64,000 nt of DNA from Nemophila menziesii (taxonomy: Eukaryota > Streptophyta > Magnoliopsida > Boraginales > Hydrophyllaceae), in the NCBI GenBank assembly GCA_029959085.1, contig JARWIR010000008.1, positions 5,704,001 to 5,768,000 of the forward strand. The letters run 5' to 3'. How positions within the stretch are numbered: position 1 is the stretch's first letter; each line of letters opens with the position of its first letter. Below are positions 21,365 to 32,614 of this stretch, piece by piece. The position numbers were made by a program, and so were the translations under genes. The notes beneath the pieces were generated by a model. The model was not told where the DNA came from, searched no databases, and was given only the letters and a program-made list of their open reading frames with translations.

Positions 21365-24300
21365 TGGTGGGTCCTAGGGTGTGAAAAAAATCAACACTAA
21401 ATAGGAGGACCTACTAAGCGCAAGTGTACAGGTCGTTCCAAGTAATATGTATATATAAGGGATTTTGTTCTCAGGGATTGGACTGGTATAACCAAAGTGT
21501 TCAACGGATGAACAGTAATAATTGCACGTACAAAAATTAAAATATAGAAGATTTTATTTTGGTTTTTAATTATAAACTAATGGTCGCAAATAAATAAATT
21601 ACTAAATTTTAATATAAAGTAAATGAATTGAGAACTAAAGAGATGTAGAAGCAAGATGATAGGTGTACTTGAGTTTCAGAAGGGATTCACCTAAATTCAT
21701 ATAATTAATGCGTTCGTTTAAGGGTAAAGTAAGTATTTATGTATTAGTCGGGACTCTAATATCTCCTAACTCCCGTCATGGTAGACTTAGGAGCTATCCT
21801 ACGGTACTACAAACCCCGTCAGGGTGATTATACCTACTTTCGAATGTTGAAGTGTTTTTCCCTAATTGTCTGCGTGGATAGTCAAGCCCGTCAGGATCAT
21901 TGACGAATACCACGTGTCTATTACCTAGGTCCGTAAATAAACCCCCATCAAGGTGATCACTTGTTACGTCGTGAATAGCCTAATTACTAATACCTAATTC
22001 TAGTTTTCCAAATTAAAAGTAGTAAACAAGCTTGCGATAATAGTAAATACAAATTACCCAACTTAGATGAAATTTAAATAATCTCAAATTCAGAAAAAGA
22101 TCAATTATATACATTAGAGCTTAGCCCATAATTGTGATTCTCAAGCACTAAATGTTTAGCTCATATTAAAGCTAAAAACAATAAAAAAAAGTAAAGTATT
22201 CATGTTTTCTAATACAAAAATAAGGTAAAGAACCCAATTAAAGGGTTGGGTTGAATTGTTGTTGAAAAAGAATGACTTATCCAGCCCTTCCTTTGTCATC
22301 TGCCTTTTTGCTCTCTTCTGACTTTTTGAAACTAATGAAGTGTGCTAAAAATTGAAGTCTAAAAGACTACTTATACTACACCAAATTGGATCGGGCTTTT
22401 ATTTTATTTAATTAAATTATTAAAAATCCAAGTTCGGTTAGTAATTTCCGTAACTGCTGTACACACTTTAGTATAACCAGCATAACTTTTGCGTCTTAAA
22501 TCCAGATCACTTGATTCCAGTCCTCAATCCGAGCTAATGCAAAGGCGCACCTTTTTAATTTGAATCACCTGACCTGGATCAGTACCGTTTTGGCTCGAAA
22601 TCAGCAAGGAGTAACAACTTTCCAGATTCTTATGCTTTTCTTCAACTCTTTCAGTGATACTGTTTCTCTTTTGACCTCTCCTTTTGATCTAAGTGGTGTT
22701 GGCTAAGGTGTGATAAAATATTAGATTAAATAGGTGAAAATAAACATCCTAGCCTAGCACGTTACTCACTGCAAGTATCGTAGATCGTATGCAAGTTTTA
22801 ATGATAAATAAAGTTTGTTCCTAAGAGACTGCGAAAGTTAGGAGAACTTATGCAATATAAAGTGCACTTAAGAAAGCTAGAATAATAATACGCAAGAAAT
22901 AAAAAACAAGTAGAATTTTTTGTTTGGTTTTTCGAAAATAGGAAAATTAACTAAATAAATAAAGATATAAAAGTAAATAAGAGAAGCAAATAGTATGAGA
23001 GTTTAGCTCGAGATATAGCAAATAATCCCTGCTAGCCATGTTTATTGTAATCATGCAAGAGAGAATTATGTAGAACCGCAATAACTAGGACTCTAAATTC
23101 CTCCTAACCCCCTCCAGGGTGGACTTAGGTGGCGACCTCACAATTACCAGGGGACTTAACTAAGGTGCTCCTACGCCACTAGGTTCTTAGATGAGACTGG
23201 CATGCAATAATGATCGGTGGTTAAATCAAACCCTAATGACAATCTAGTTAGGCATGCTCTTCCAGATCACTACTGCACACTAGCAGATTATGTGGAGTTT
23301 CAATAATTAGACACCCCTTCCTGATGACCATCTAACTACTGTTAAGGTAATCCTGTACGTTGCGCACCGTAAGGAAAACAGAAAATAAATCAAACAAATA
23401 AAACAAAGAATAAAATACAAATTTATAATCCAAAATGAAAATATATGTAAAACAAGTCTATGGTTCATACCCATATGTTAAATCTCAAGTTAAAATATAA
23501 TTATTTCATACTAGAAAAGAAAAGAAAACAATTACAAATTTGAAGGCTTGTGAAGGCATAATTTGATGTTCAATTCCTTCCAGACTTCTCTTCTCTTGTT
23601 GTAAGCTTCCTCTTGGCTTATGGATTAGCCAATGATGTGTTTTTACTGAATAGATTGTGTATACATAGGGTATTCCAAACCCTAGTTCGGGTTCTTGGAG
23701 TAGAAGACAAGAAATATGACTCTTTTCCAAATCAAATTCGTTTCCTAAAATATAGAAGAAGGAAAAAACTGTTGTTATTTTGCTTTGGGTGTAACTCCTT
23801 CGTTTGTACTCCGATTTTTGTCCACTTAATATCTAAATGACGGCATCGAAAAGATCTACCCTTTTGCTTCATATTGTTCTTCCAAATTCTTAGCTGTTTT
23901 TTAGTTATGATCACTTTCGTGGACGTAGCTGCTGAAATTCAGATTTACTTTTCAATTTTTCTTTTCCTATTTTATCTTTACTTCCTTTTATCTCCAATTT
24001 CCATCATTATCTTCTTTCCATTATCTCTTAGAATTGATTCGGCATATAATGAATTACCATATAGCTTTAAATCTTCACAGTTAATAAACAATTAAACCCA
24101 ATATGTTTTAAAAATAATAAATCATCAAATCAAGAAAAAAATAGGAAAATAGCAATTTATGAATAAAAATCGATAATTAAATGCTCTAATACACCTAAAA
24201 TGATGTCTCCAACCTAGATTAATTCATCGCAAACAAGGAGAAACCCCTAAGACTTTAAACTTCACTTCTCCTCCTCATCTTTGTTCTCCATATCATCCAT

Positions 24301-24490
24301 GTACCTAATAAATTTATGCTAAAAACAAACGAATTAACGCACAAAAGCTCTAAAAATGCAAATAACATAATTCCGAGGGGAGAAAGTGCAATATGAAAAA
24401 ATAAGTATAAAAGTCTATCTAATAAGTCTAATTTCTACCTAAAATGATGTCTTTTAGAGGAATATATTTATCACAAAAAGGGAGAAATCA
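21365..24490 (-). repeat. 3' LTR of element C, split by solo LTR G
   Basis: The two parts are 21365-22693 and 24247-24490, about 1.57 kb together. The left end (tggtgggtcctaggg; 21362 is also possible) abuts the integrase remnant of B; the right end (gggagaaatca) is followed by the polypurine tract. It is most similar to LTRs D and E. It carries four mini-repeats of the type CCCCGTCAGGGTGAT (21771-21786, 21813-21828, 21885-21900, 21941-21959). Confidence 0.8.
22689..24251 (-). mobile_element. Solo LTR G with 5-bp target duplication
   Basis: LTR G is 22694-24246 (1553 bp), flanked by ctaag at 22689-22693 and 24247-24251. It starts tggtgttggctaagg, like the other family LTRs, and ends in a decayed ggagaaaccc (ggagacatca expected). 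It lies inside LTR C: the sequence on either side joins to give the order seen in LTRs D and E. With no internal region, it is the product of recombination between the two LTRs of a former element. An open frame at 23506-23914 is not considered coding. Confidence 0.85.
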
Positions 24491-24526
24491 AGACCCCAAA
24501 CTCAAACCTTTGTCATCCCGACAAAG
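24491..24526 (-). promoter_or_regulatory. Polypurine tract of element C and adjoining hairpin
   Basis: On the minus strand GGTTTGAGTTTGGGGTCT (24508-24491) precedes the LTR start TGATTTCTCCC. The upstream hairpin CTTTGTC-GGGAT-GACAAAG (24526-24508) has a perfect 7-bp stem, and its last base overlaps the start of the tract. Confidence 0.85.
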
Positions 24527-24547
24527 TAAAACGAAATAGAAGTATTA

Positions 24548-24861
24548 ACATTTTGGAAGCACCGGTCAAATGAGAGTCAACTTAAAAAATTCTCTCTCAA
24601 CTCATTCATAACCTCTAAACTTATTCCATCTCTAAAAAACCAAAACAAAACCAAAAACCCTCTTCTTCTTTTTTTCACATTTTAGCTTTTTAGGTCATCA
24701 GATTGAATGTTATTTCCCAAATCTAGGATCTAATATTCATCTGCTTTTCTCTCTCCACTCTTAGATAAACCCTAACCCACCTATTTCTAAACCTCTCATC
24801 TCATCTCTGACCCGTTTTCTTTTTGATTTTCTCTTTCTAAGTTGCATCTCAGATCGGTAGA
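24548..24861 (+). other. LINE1 5' UTR
   Basis: A pyrimidine-rich leader of 314 bp without a TATA box, as expected for an internal promoter. It contains a telo-box AAACCCTA (24766-24773) and two short upstream ATG frames. It ends at the ORF1 ATG at 24862. Confidence 0.6.
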
Positions 24862-26067
24862 ATGACGAAAATGATTAACTCAAACCGTCTTAGTGGTACA
24901 AGCTCTAAATCGAAAGCAAAAACGAAATACACCGATATTACTAAGATGATGTTCTCACCTCAAAGTGATAGCAGTGTTGTCACTCCTCCGATGAGTCCTT
25001 ACACCAAGGATTCAAATAGTGAGGAGGAAGACTCACGAAAATCGGTTGCTCAAAGTATGGATTCGGTAGTGGTTGCCCAGATTGATGAAAATCAAACTGA
25101 GGTAGCGCCGAAACCCAAGGAATGGTCAAAATTATTTGGTAAAAATGATAACCCAGCTCTGAATCTGGAGTATCATGTACCGATGCGTAAAGAAGGTAAA
25201 CGTATTATTATTCCTGATAAAGATGTCTTAGATGAGGGCTATGCACAGTGGGAAAACTGTTTAATCGGTCAGTTCCTTGATTCTCCTCCTTTGTTCTATA
25301 ATATTTTTAACTTTGTTAAGTTTCAGTGGTCAAAGTTTGGTAAGATTGATGTTAAATCTAGTAGTAATGGCACGTTTATCTTTAAATTTGAGAATGAACA
25401 GATGTGTCCTAAAGTTTTAGAACAGATATGGCATATTAATGGATCACCTCTATTGTTAAGGCCATGGAAAATTGGTATGCAGTTTGAGAAATTAGATGTT
25501 GCTAAAATTCCAATATGGGCCAAACTGATTAACATACCTATGGTTATGTGGACTAAGAAAGGTTTAGGGTATATTGCTAGTGGTATTGGTGTACCATTAC
25601 AGATGGATAGTATGACTCAGTCCATGACTAGATTGGGTTATGCTAGAGTTTGTGTGGAAATTGAAACTAAAGAAGAATTGCCTGATGAACTTTATGTTGA
25701 TATTGGGTTAGATGAGTTACAAATTGTTAAAGTAGAATATGATTGGAAACCGAAAATTTGTACTAAGTGCAATAAAATTGGGCACTTAGAAAATAAGTGT
25801 AATAACATTATTAAAGTGTGGATTCCAAAAGCTGGTAACAATGAAAAGAAGGATAAAGGGAAAGATAAAGTTAATGATAGGGAATGGAAAGTTGTGGGGA
25901 GCAAATCTCACAACAGAAAGGATTATAATCAGTCCTCTAATGAAGTCTCTTGCTCTAATAAATTTGATAATGTTGAGGAAACTGTGGTTACTGATATTGA
26001 TAGAGATGTACTGAAATTCATTACAAATGGTGGGGAAGGTGAGATTACTAGACCACCTAATATATGA
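24862..26067 (+). CDS. LINE1 ORF1: DUF4283 / CCHC zinc-knuckle RNA-binding protein
   Basis: Intact, 401 residues. Residues 1-100 are Ser/Lys-rich and look disordered. The DUF4283 domain follows (about 125-215: WENCLIGQFLDSPP, TFIFKFENEQ, GSPLLLRPW). A CCHC zinc knuckle lies at C300-C303-H308-C313 (CTKCNKIGHLENKC), and a Lys-rich tail follows. These proteins bind LINE RNA to form the retrotransposition particle. The stop overlaps the ORF2 start as ATGA, which suggests coupled termination and reinitiation. The ATG at 24862 is the first in this frame after the leader. Confidence 0.9.
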   Translation: MTKMINSNRLSGTSSKSKAKTKYTDITKMMFSPQSDSSVVTPPMSPYTKDSNSEEEDSRKSVAQSMDSVVVAQIDENQTEVAPKPKEWSKLFGKNDNPALNLEYHVPMRKEGKRIIIPDKDVLDEGYAQWENCLIGQFLDSPPLFYNIFNFVKFQWSKFGKIDVKSSSNGTFIFKFENEQMCPKVLEQIWHINGSPLLLRPWKIGMQFEKLDVAKIPIWAKLINIPMVMWTKKGLGYIASGIGVPLQMDSMTQSMTRLGYARVCVEIETKEELPDELYVDIGLDELQIVKVEYDWKPKICTKCNKIGHLENKCNNIIKVWIPKAGNNEKKDKGKDKVNDREWKVVGSKSHNRKDYNQSSNEVSCSNKFDNVEETVVTDIDRDVLKFITNGGEGEITRPPNI

Positions 26068-29000
26068 GTCTTGTTTCATGGAATGTAAGGGGGTTCAACA
26101 GCCTTCTTAGACAGTTAGATGTTAAAGATTTTATGATTAGGAATAAAATTAAGCTTATTGGACTCCTGGAAACTAAGGTAAGGATTCAAAACAGCTTGAA
26201 AATAATAAGTGATCATTTTCCTCACTTGGAAATGATTCACAATTATAATAAATGTGATAGTGGGAGAATTTGGATAATGTGGGACAATAATTATGTTGAG
26301 GTAGTGAAGCTATTTGAAACATCTCAACTGATTTTTATTAAAGTTAAAATTCTACAATTAAATATTACTTTCTGTGTTGGTTATGTTTATGCTAGTAATG
26401 ATGATGATGAAAGGAAAGTTTTATGGAATGATATGGTGAAGTTAAGTAATGATTATGATGATAAGTGCTTGTGTTATACTGGGGACTTTAATGAGATACT
26501 TAAAATTGAGGATAGACTTAACTGTGACTCTATACCTAATAGTTCTATTCTCTTCTCTAATTGTATTGAAGATGCAAATCTTTTTGAGCATCAGTATACA
26601 GGACAATACTTTACTTGGACTAATAAAAATGATAGTGGGAATTTGCGCGCAAGTAAGATTGATAGGGTGTTCACCAATACAAAGTGGATGAATACATATC
26701 AATCTAATGCTATTCTTGTGCCTCCCTCTACCTCTGATCATTGTGCAATTAAAGTGTTGATAGATGAAAAAGAGAAATCCGGGCCTTGCTCTTTTAAATT
26801 CTTTAATATATGGACTAACCATGAGGGCTTTAAAGATATTATAAAAAGAATGTGGGATATAAATGTGAATGGCAATAAGATGTTTCAATTTTGCATGAAA
26901 CTGAAACTAGTAAAAGGTGAGCTGAAAAAGTTTAATAATAAATACTTTAGAAGGAATTCTGAGGATATTGAGAATTTAAAAGCTCAACTTGAGACTGTAC
27001 AAAAACGAATTATGATGGGAAATAGTACTGATGCTGATATTTCTGAAGAAAAAATTCTTATTCTTCAATTAGAAGAAACTGTAATTACTCATCATGAGGT
27101 CTTGAAGCAAAAATCTAGGGCCTTGTTTATTAAAGATTATGATATTAGCTCAGCCTACTATTATAGAATGATTAAAGGAAGAGTGGCAAATTTTTTTGTA
27201 TCTACTCTAACTTGTGATGATGGAAGAATTATTACTGAACAAGATGAGATTAAGAATGAATTTGTGGGATATTATAAGAATTTACTTGGTACTGAGGAAT
27301 CTAACCAAGAAATGTGCTCTATATGTACTATTGCAGCTATATTAAATAAAAGTGTCCCTGAAAATTTAATTGAAGGCTTGATTGCCCCCATAACTGATAA
27401 GGAGATTAAAAGTGCCTTATTTGCTATGGGTGATGCGAAAAGCCCAGGACCTGATGGATATAATGCTTGTTTCTTTAAACAATCTTGGGATATTATTGGA
27501 GATAGTTTATTCTCTGCTATTAAGCAAACCTTTGAGTCAGGTAAAATTCTTACTCAGATCAATGCTACAAATATTGTCCTAATACCTAAAGAGAAAAATC
27601 CATCATGTGTTAAGAAATTTAGGCCTATATCATGTACTAATATCATATACAAAACCATTTCTAGAATTATTATGAATAGGCTTAAGAAAGTGATGAGTTA
27701 TATAATTTCTCTAAATCAAGGTGCCTATGTTAGTGGGAGGAATATTACTGATAACATACTTGTTGCACAAGAAGTAGTTACTGGTTATGAAAAGAAATCT
27801 ATGAAATCTTCTTGTACCATTAACTTGGACCTACAAAAGGCCTATGATAGTGTCAATTGGCAATTCTTAATCAACACTCTTTATGCTCTAAAATTTCCTG
27901 AAAAGTTTATTAAATGGATTCACATGTGTATAAGTACTCCTTATTACTCTATATGCATAAATGGGGAAGCCTGTGGATATTTTAAGGGTAAAAGAGGGTT
28001 AAGGCAAGGTGACCCTCTCTCACCTTACTTATTTGCTATTTGTATGGAGGTTTTTTCCATGCTACTGTATAATGTGGCTCAGAAAAAAGAGTTCACCTTT
28101 CACCCTAAGTGTAATGAGATTAATCTGAATCACTTAGTGTTTGCTGATGATATATTAATTTTTATGAAGAGCAACACTGAATCTGCTGAGGTAGTTAAAG
28201 AAGCCCTTAATCTCTTTTCTAGATGTTCTGGGCTAAACATAAACTTTGCTAAAAGTGAATTATACTTTAGTGAGGGAGTAAAAGACAGAGTTAAAAATGA
28301 TATTTCTCAGATACTTAATATTAAAATAGGCTTTATGCCTGTTAGATATCTGGGCATTCCTTTAAACTCAAAAAAAATGAGTGTCACTGATGGTAACAAA
28401 CTAATTGAGAGGATTTGGCAAAGTATCACGCAATGGAGCTCTAAAATGTTGTCATATGCAGGAAGAGTTGAACTAATAATAGTTGTGCTTATTAGTAAGA
28501 TTATGTTCTGGTGTAGGGTGTTCTTATTGCCTAAACATGTTATTTACAAATTGAATAAAAAATTATCAATGTTTCTTTGGGGGTATAGTGAAAATGCTCA
28601 TGGTGCAAGAGTATCTTGGGCTAAAATATGTTATCCCAAAGAAGAAGGGGGGCTAAACATTCCTAACATTGAGAATTTAAACAAAGTTTGTTTACTTTAC
28701 AATTTTTGGAGATTTTACTGTCTTGACCAAAATCTATGGTGTAAATGGGTTAAAGTGAACATTCTAAAAAGTAAATGTATTTGGAGTATTAGTCATAAAC
28801 AATACCACTCTTGGATGTGGAAGTAGATTTTAAAGATTAGAGATGAGGCCTTTGATCTTATATATCATGAGGTGGGTAATGGTGAAAAAACTTACATAAT
28901 GTGGGATAAATGGCTAGATAAAAAGAATATTCAGGAAATTTTGGATATAAAAATTGAGGAACATGATATTAACTGTAATAAAACAGTTAATGACTGTTAT

Positions 29001-29665
29001 GGCAGAGGCAGGTGGAGAATTCCTCCAAAAATTGCGCAAATAGTCCCTAAAATTCAAAATATAATACTCAGTGATGCCAATGATAAGATTACATGGACTG
29101 AGAGTATAAAAAATAAGTTTTCCTTTAGGAAAACTCTGATTAAGATTTCAAGTCATGAATCTAAGGTTGATTGGTTTGATATTGTGCGGGCAAAGACCTG
29201 TATTCCTAGATGTTCATTTGTCTCTTGGCAAGTTGGAATGAATAGGCTTCCTACTAAAGATAGGATGTTGAGTTGGGGATTAAGTATTAATCCAGTTTGC
29301 CTACTATGTGATAGTGAGGATGAAAGTAATGATCACTTATTTGCTACTTGTAAGTTCTCAGGTGCTATTCTTAATCGCTTATTGGCAATATGTGGTTACA
29401 ATACTAATATCAGAAATGTGGAGGATCTAGTAGTAAATTTGAAAAATGGTGCAAGTCCAGAGGCTTTGAAGGTTATTGGTGTTTGTGTTACAACTTACAT
29501 ATATTTTATATGGACTGAGAGAAACAGGAGGGAACATGGAGAATATGCAGCTAATGAGGAAAGGATTACAACAAGATTCTTGCCTATGTAGCTGTCAAGC
29601 TTAAGGAAAGGACTTTCAATAATTGCAAAGTAAAGAATGTAGTTGAAAAGTTATGTAATAGATAG
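26064..29665 (+). pseudogene. LINE1 ORF2: endonuclease, reverse transcriptase, zf-RVT; one nonsense codon and one frameshift
   Basis: The frame opens at 26064 and runs 920 codons to a TAG (28824-28826), continues in the same frame to 29591, then an indel near 29568 shifts the last 30 or so codons, which end at 29665. Domains: APE-type endonuclease at residues 1-230 (SWNVRGFN, LLETK, GDFNEIL, STSDHCAI); reverse transcriptase about 440-760 (KSPGPDGYNACFF, LDLQKAYDSVNW, RQGDPLSPYLF, catalytic FADD at 693-696, then a LGIPL motif); zf-RVT in the part after the TAG (FVSWQVGMNRLPTKDR, then C..C...HLFATC). The protein nicks DNA and copies the element RNA at the target site. A truncated protein with complete endonuclease and RT domains could still be made. 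Confidence 0.9.
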
Positions 29666-29853
29666 GCATTATGTATTTAATTTTATGCAAGTTTGTAATG
29701 TCTCTATTTGTTTCAAATGCGTGTAATAGTTAACCTAAGTTAAATAGGTTAATGCTCATAGTATGTGGGTCAAAGTTGTAATGTTTTGACAGTTGTGGTC
29801 TTCATTTTAATAAAAAATTTGATTTGCCGATCAAAAAAAAAATAAAAATAAAC
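29666..29853 (+). other. LINE1 3' UTR and A-rich tail
   Basis: 188 bp without a gene, ending tttgatttgccgatc followed by an interrupted A run, then the target duplication at 29854. Confidence 0.8.
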
Positions 29854-29863
29854 AGAAGTATTA

Positions 29864-30290
29864 GGTGAGACACAAAAATGCAAACTCTAGTGAATGATAC
29901 CCCAACATTAAAATAAATCTCATATAGTATAACTTAATAGTTAAAGCGCACATACACCTATCATGCAAAATCCAACATAAATAACATCAATCCAAAATTA
30001 ATTTCAGAATGCTAGAAGAGTACACTTTATACTTAGCTCGTGATGGTGGCTATAGGGTGTTCATTGATCCTTACTTGATTTGAACGCTCCACTTAGTTTA
30101 CTCCATATTAGCTAAATTATAAATTCACTTTGTATCTAGGAATCGTGAGGACTTTATGGTTTTAGCGTAGGCTTAGCGACGATATGGTATATTTGGTAAA
30201 TATGAAGTGAGCTTTTGGCTCCCTACTCACTTACCATCAAAAACTGTCCAAAGGTTTGAGTTTACACTCGAATATGTTCTCACTCAACCC
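29864..30290 (-). other. Element C 3' noncoding region, right of LINE1
   Basis: No gene. Read in reverse it follows D 32540-32125 patch by patch, for example the segment containing gagcttttggctc and catgttctcactcaaccca. The similarity ends at the C/D junction (30291-30295). Confidence 0.75.
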
Positions 30291-31250
30291 ATTTGGTATT
30301 GAGAAGGGTCTTCCAAAGGGTATTATGAATAGTGCTTTTAAGGATTATGCTATTACTTGTGACAAGTTTGGGTGGAAAGAGTTGAGAGAGAGAGAAAGCT
30401 TGAATTTATTCCTACATTGGTGCGTGATTTTTACGAGGCACTAGCTTTTTCAAAAGAAGCCATTATTGTACGCAAAAAGGTAATTCCACTCTCTGCTAAG
30501 CTTATTCGTCAATCCTTGAAATTACCCAACTTCACCGGCCCCTGCCCTTACCAAGAAACCCTTACCGATCCTTCTTTCGATTTCAAATCTCTTTGGGGAA
30601 AAGTACTTATTCCTGGGACCCGCCTAATTCACGCAGGAGAACGTTATCATGGACAGTTTTATATTAGTAATTTATTGCCTTGTGCTAAGGTTTGGTCCCG
30701 TTTCATAGTCCTTACCATCTTTGGTATTACTCACACTTCAGAATTGAAAAAGGAACATATTATATTCATCAAGTGTATTGTTGAGGAAAAACATATCGAT
30801 GTGGCTCGTGTGCTTTATGATAATATTATGGAATTCGAGAAAGCTCCTACTACGCAACAGAATCTTAAATTTCCTTGTACCATCACTACCTTGTGTCTAG
30901 AAGCTAAGATTCCGCGTAAATGTGAGGAAGCTGAACCATTTGTAGCTGGAGACCAGATAACTTTAATCTCGATTCAGAATGCCCATGACGAAGAAGCACA
31001 AGTTGTACGGACTCCTAGAGCTCCTCCAAAGAAGAAGATACATACCGATAACGAGTTGGAGTAAAAAATCAAAGTGTTGGAAGAGAATCAAGTGAAGATG
31101 ATTGCTACTTTAGGAAACGTTACAAAAGAGCTGGACCTTATGCGAAACATGCTACTTGGGGTGAGCACGATTCAACACGCCACCTATGGTCTACTTACGC
31201 AGGATAAAGTTCATGGACGCAACACCGATGACCAACAATGCGCTGGTTAA
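30291..31250 (+). pseudogene. Extra 3' ORF of element D, plant transposon protein family (5' truncated)
   Basis: Its N-terminus is missing at the C/D junction. It begins at GIEKGLPKGIMNS, shifts frame where E has gtgagagagagaaat and D has 2 extra bases of the ga repeat (about 30385), then is open from there to 31064 and, after a TAA, to 31250. The domain is clear: FIPTLVRDFYEALAF, VRKKVIPLSAKLIRQSL, then NLLPCAKVWSRFIV and FPCTITTLCLEAKIP. A charged C-terminal coiled coil follows. It is about 95% identical by eye to E's copy at 40968-41924. Confidence 0.85.
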
Positions 31251-32578
31251 GCTACGTTTTCTACCCCTTTCGCGTTTTAGTGTAGATTAATTTATTTTCT
31301 TTGAGTCTTTTCGAATCGTGGGGACACGACATATTTTTGAGTTTGGGGTGGGGTTCGTTGCCTCATCCTAGTTTTTATGTGTTATTTGTTTTAATTGCTT
31401 TCAATAAAAATAATTAGGAGTTGCGTTTGAGTGTAGAAGATTTTAAATGTCCCTTTTAAGCATACTTTTGATGAATATATGATAGTAAATAGTGGACTTT
31501 AGGGAATAACATAAAACGCGTTTTAATTGCAGGCCAACATAGATAATGAATAGGAAAAATTAATAAACAATGCAAAAGAAGTAAGCTTGTACTTAAGGAA
31601 AATGTTTGGTTTGTAGAATGTGAGATCTAAATTGGCAAAGAACCCACTTAGATATGAACTAGAGACGGACCATGTAACTAGGAAAATGATAAGAGCAGTT
31701 ATTTGATAGCCATTTGAAGCCTTTTAGCTTGCTATCCCTTATATTAATTTTATCCGTCTTAGCCCAATTTTGAGCCTAAAGACTTTTCTTTTGTAGCCAC
31801 GATATAAGCCCATTATCCCTTATATTATTAGGCATGACCAAATGACCCGCACTTGAATCACGATCCTGAGACCTGTCTCGAGCTTGAGTTTGGGGTGGAG
31901 GGTCCACATTTGGAAAATTACATTGGGAGGGAATTATATGTGTTTGTATTAAGGCACAAAAATAAACGATGATATTATAATTTGTAACCCTTTGACAGGA
32001 TTTGAAAAAAAAATGAAAAAGAAAATAAAAAGAAAGAAAGAATAAAATAACCGGCAAAGTGGAATATTTTGAAAAATCATCTTAGATTAATTGGGTTGAC
32101 ATGGGGACGCGACATTAGTGTGTCAAATGGGTTGAGTGAGAACATTATGTGAGTGTAAACTCAAGCTCATGGACAGTTGTTGATGGTAAGTGAGGAGAGA
32201 GCCAAAAGCTCACTTCAAATTTACCAAATATACATACCACACCGTCCCTAAGCCTACGCTAAAACCGTAAAGTCCTCGTGATTCCTAGGTGCATGGTAAT
32301 TTAATAGGGAGTATACTAAGTGGAGCGTTCAAAGCGAGTAAGGATCGAGGAACAAACTATAGCCATCATAATGAGATAAGTACAAGTGTAACTTTTTAGC
32401 ATTGCAAAATTAATTTTATGATTGAAGTTATTTGTGTTTGATGTTGCATTATTAGTGTATGTGTATGTTAGTTCTTAATGTTGGCTATATGAGATTTATT
32501 TTTAGAATTGCTTTAGGGTGTTATTACTAGCTTCTGTTTTCTCTTGCATCTACTTCATTCCCCTCGTTTTTAGTTTTG
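31251..32578 (+). other. 3' noncoding region of element D
   Basis: No gene. It contains PPT-like motifs at 31338-31354 and 31884-31902, an A/G-rich run near 32005-32045, and a patch ending in a caaaagctcact segment that is also kept in C and B. It matches E 41925-43255 almost base for base. An open frame at 31776-32057 (minus) is a shadow. Confidence 0.75.
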
Positions 32579-32614
32579 CTTTGTCGGGACGACAAAGGTT
32601 TGAGTTGGGGGTCT
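32579..32614 (+). promoter_or_regulatory. Polypurine tract of element D and adjoining hairpin
   Basis: The hairpin CTTTGTC-GGGAC-GACAAAG (32579-32597) is one base before the polypurine tract TTTGAGTTGGGGGTCT (32599-32614), and the LTR starts at 32615 with TGATGTCTCC. Confidence 0.9.

Larger units (their letters stand above)
24538..29863 (+). mobile_element. LINE1: nearly intact L1-type LINE with target-site duplications
   Basis: The element spans about 24548-29853 (5.3 kb) and ends in an A-rich tail after a ttgccgatc motif. The target duplication agaagtatta is present at 24538-24547 and 29854-29863 (14 bp with one mismatch if extended left). It is inserted in the 3' noncoding region of element C, near its polypurine tract: the sequence to the right resumes the order seen (reversed) at 32540-32100 of D. 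It has two ORFs that overlap by 4 bases. Damage is limited to one nonsense codon and one C-terminal frameshift in ORF2. Confidence 0.95.
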
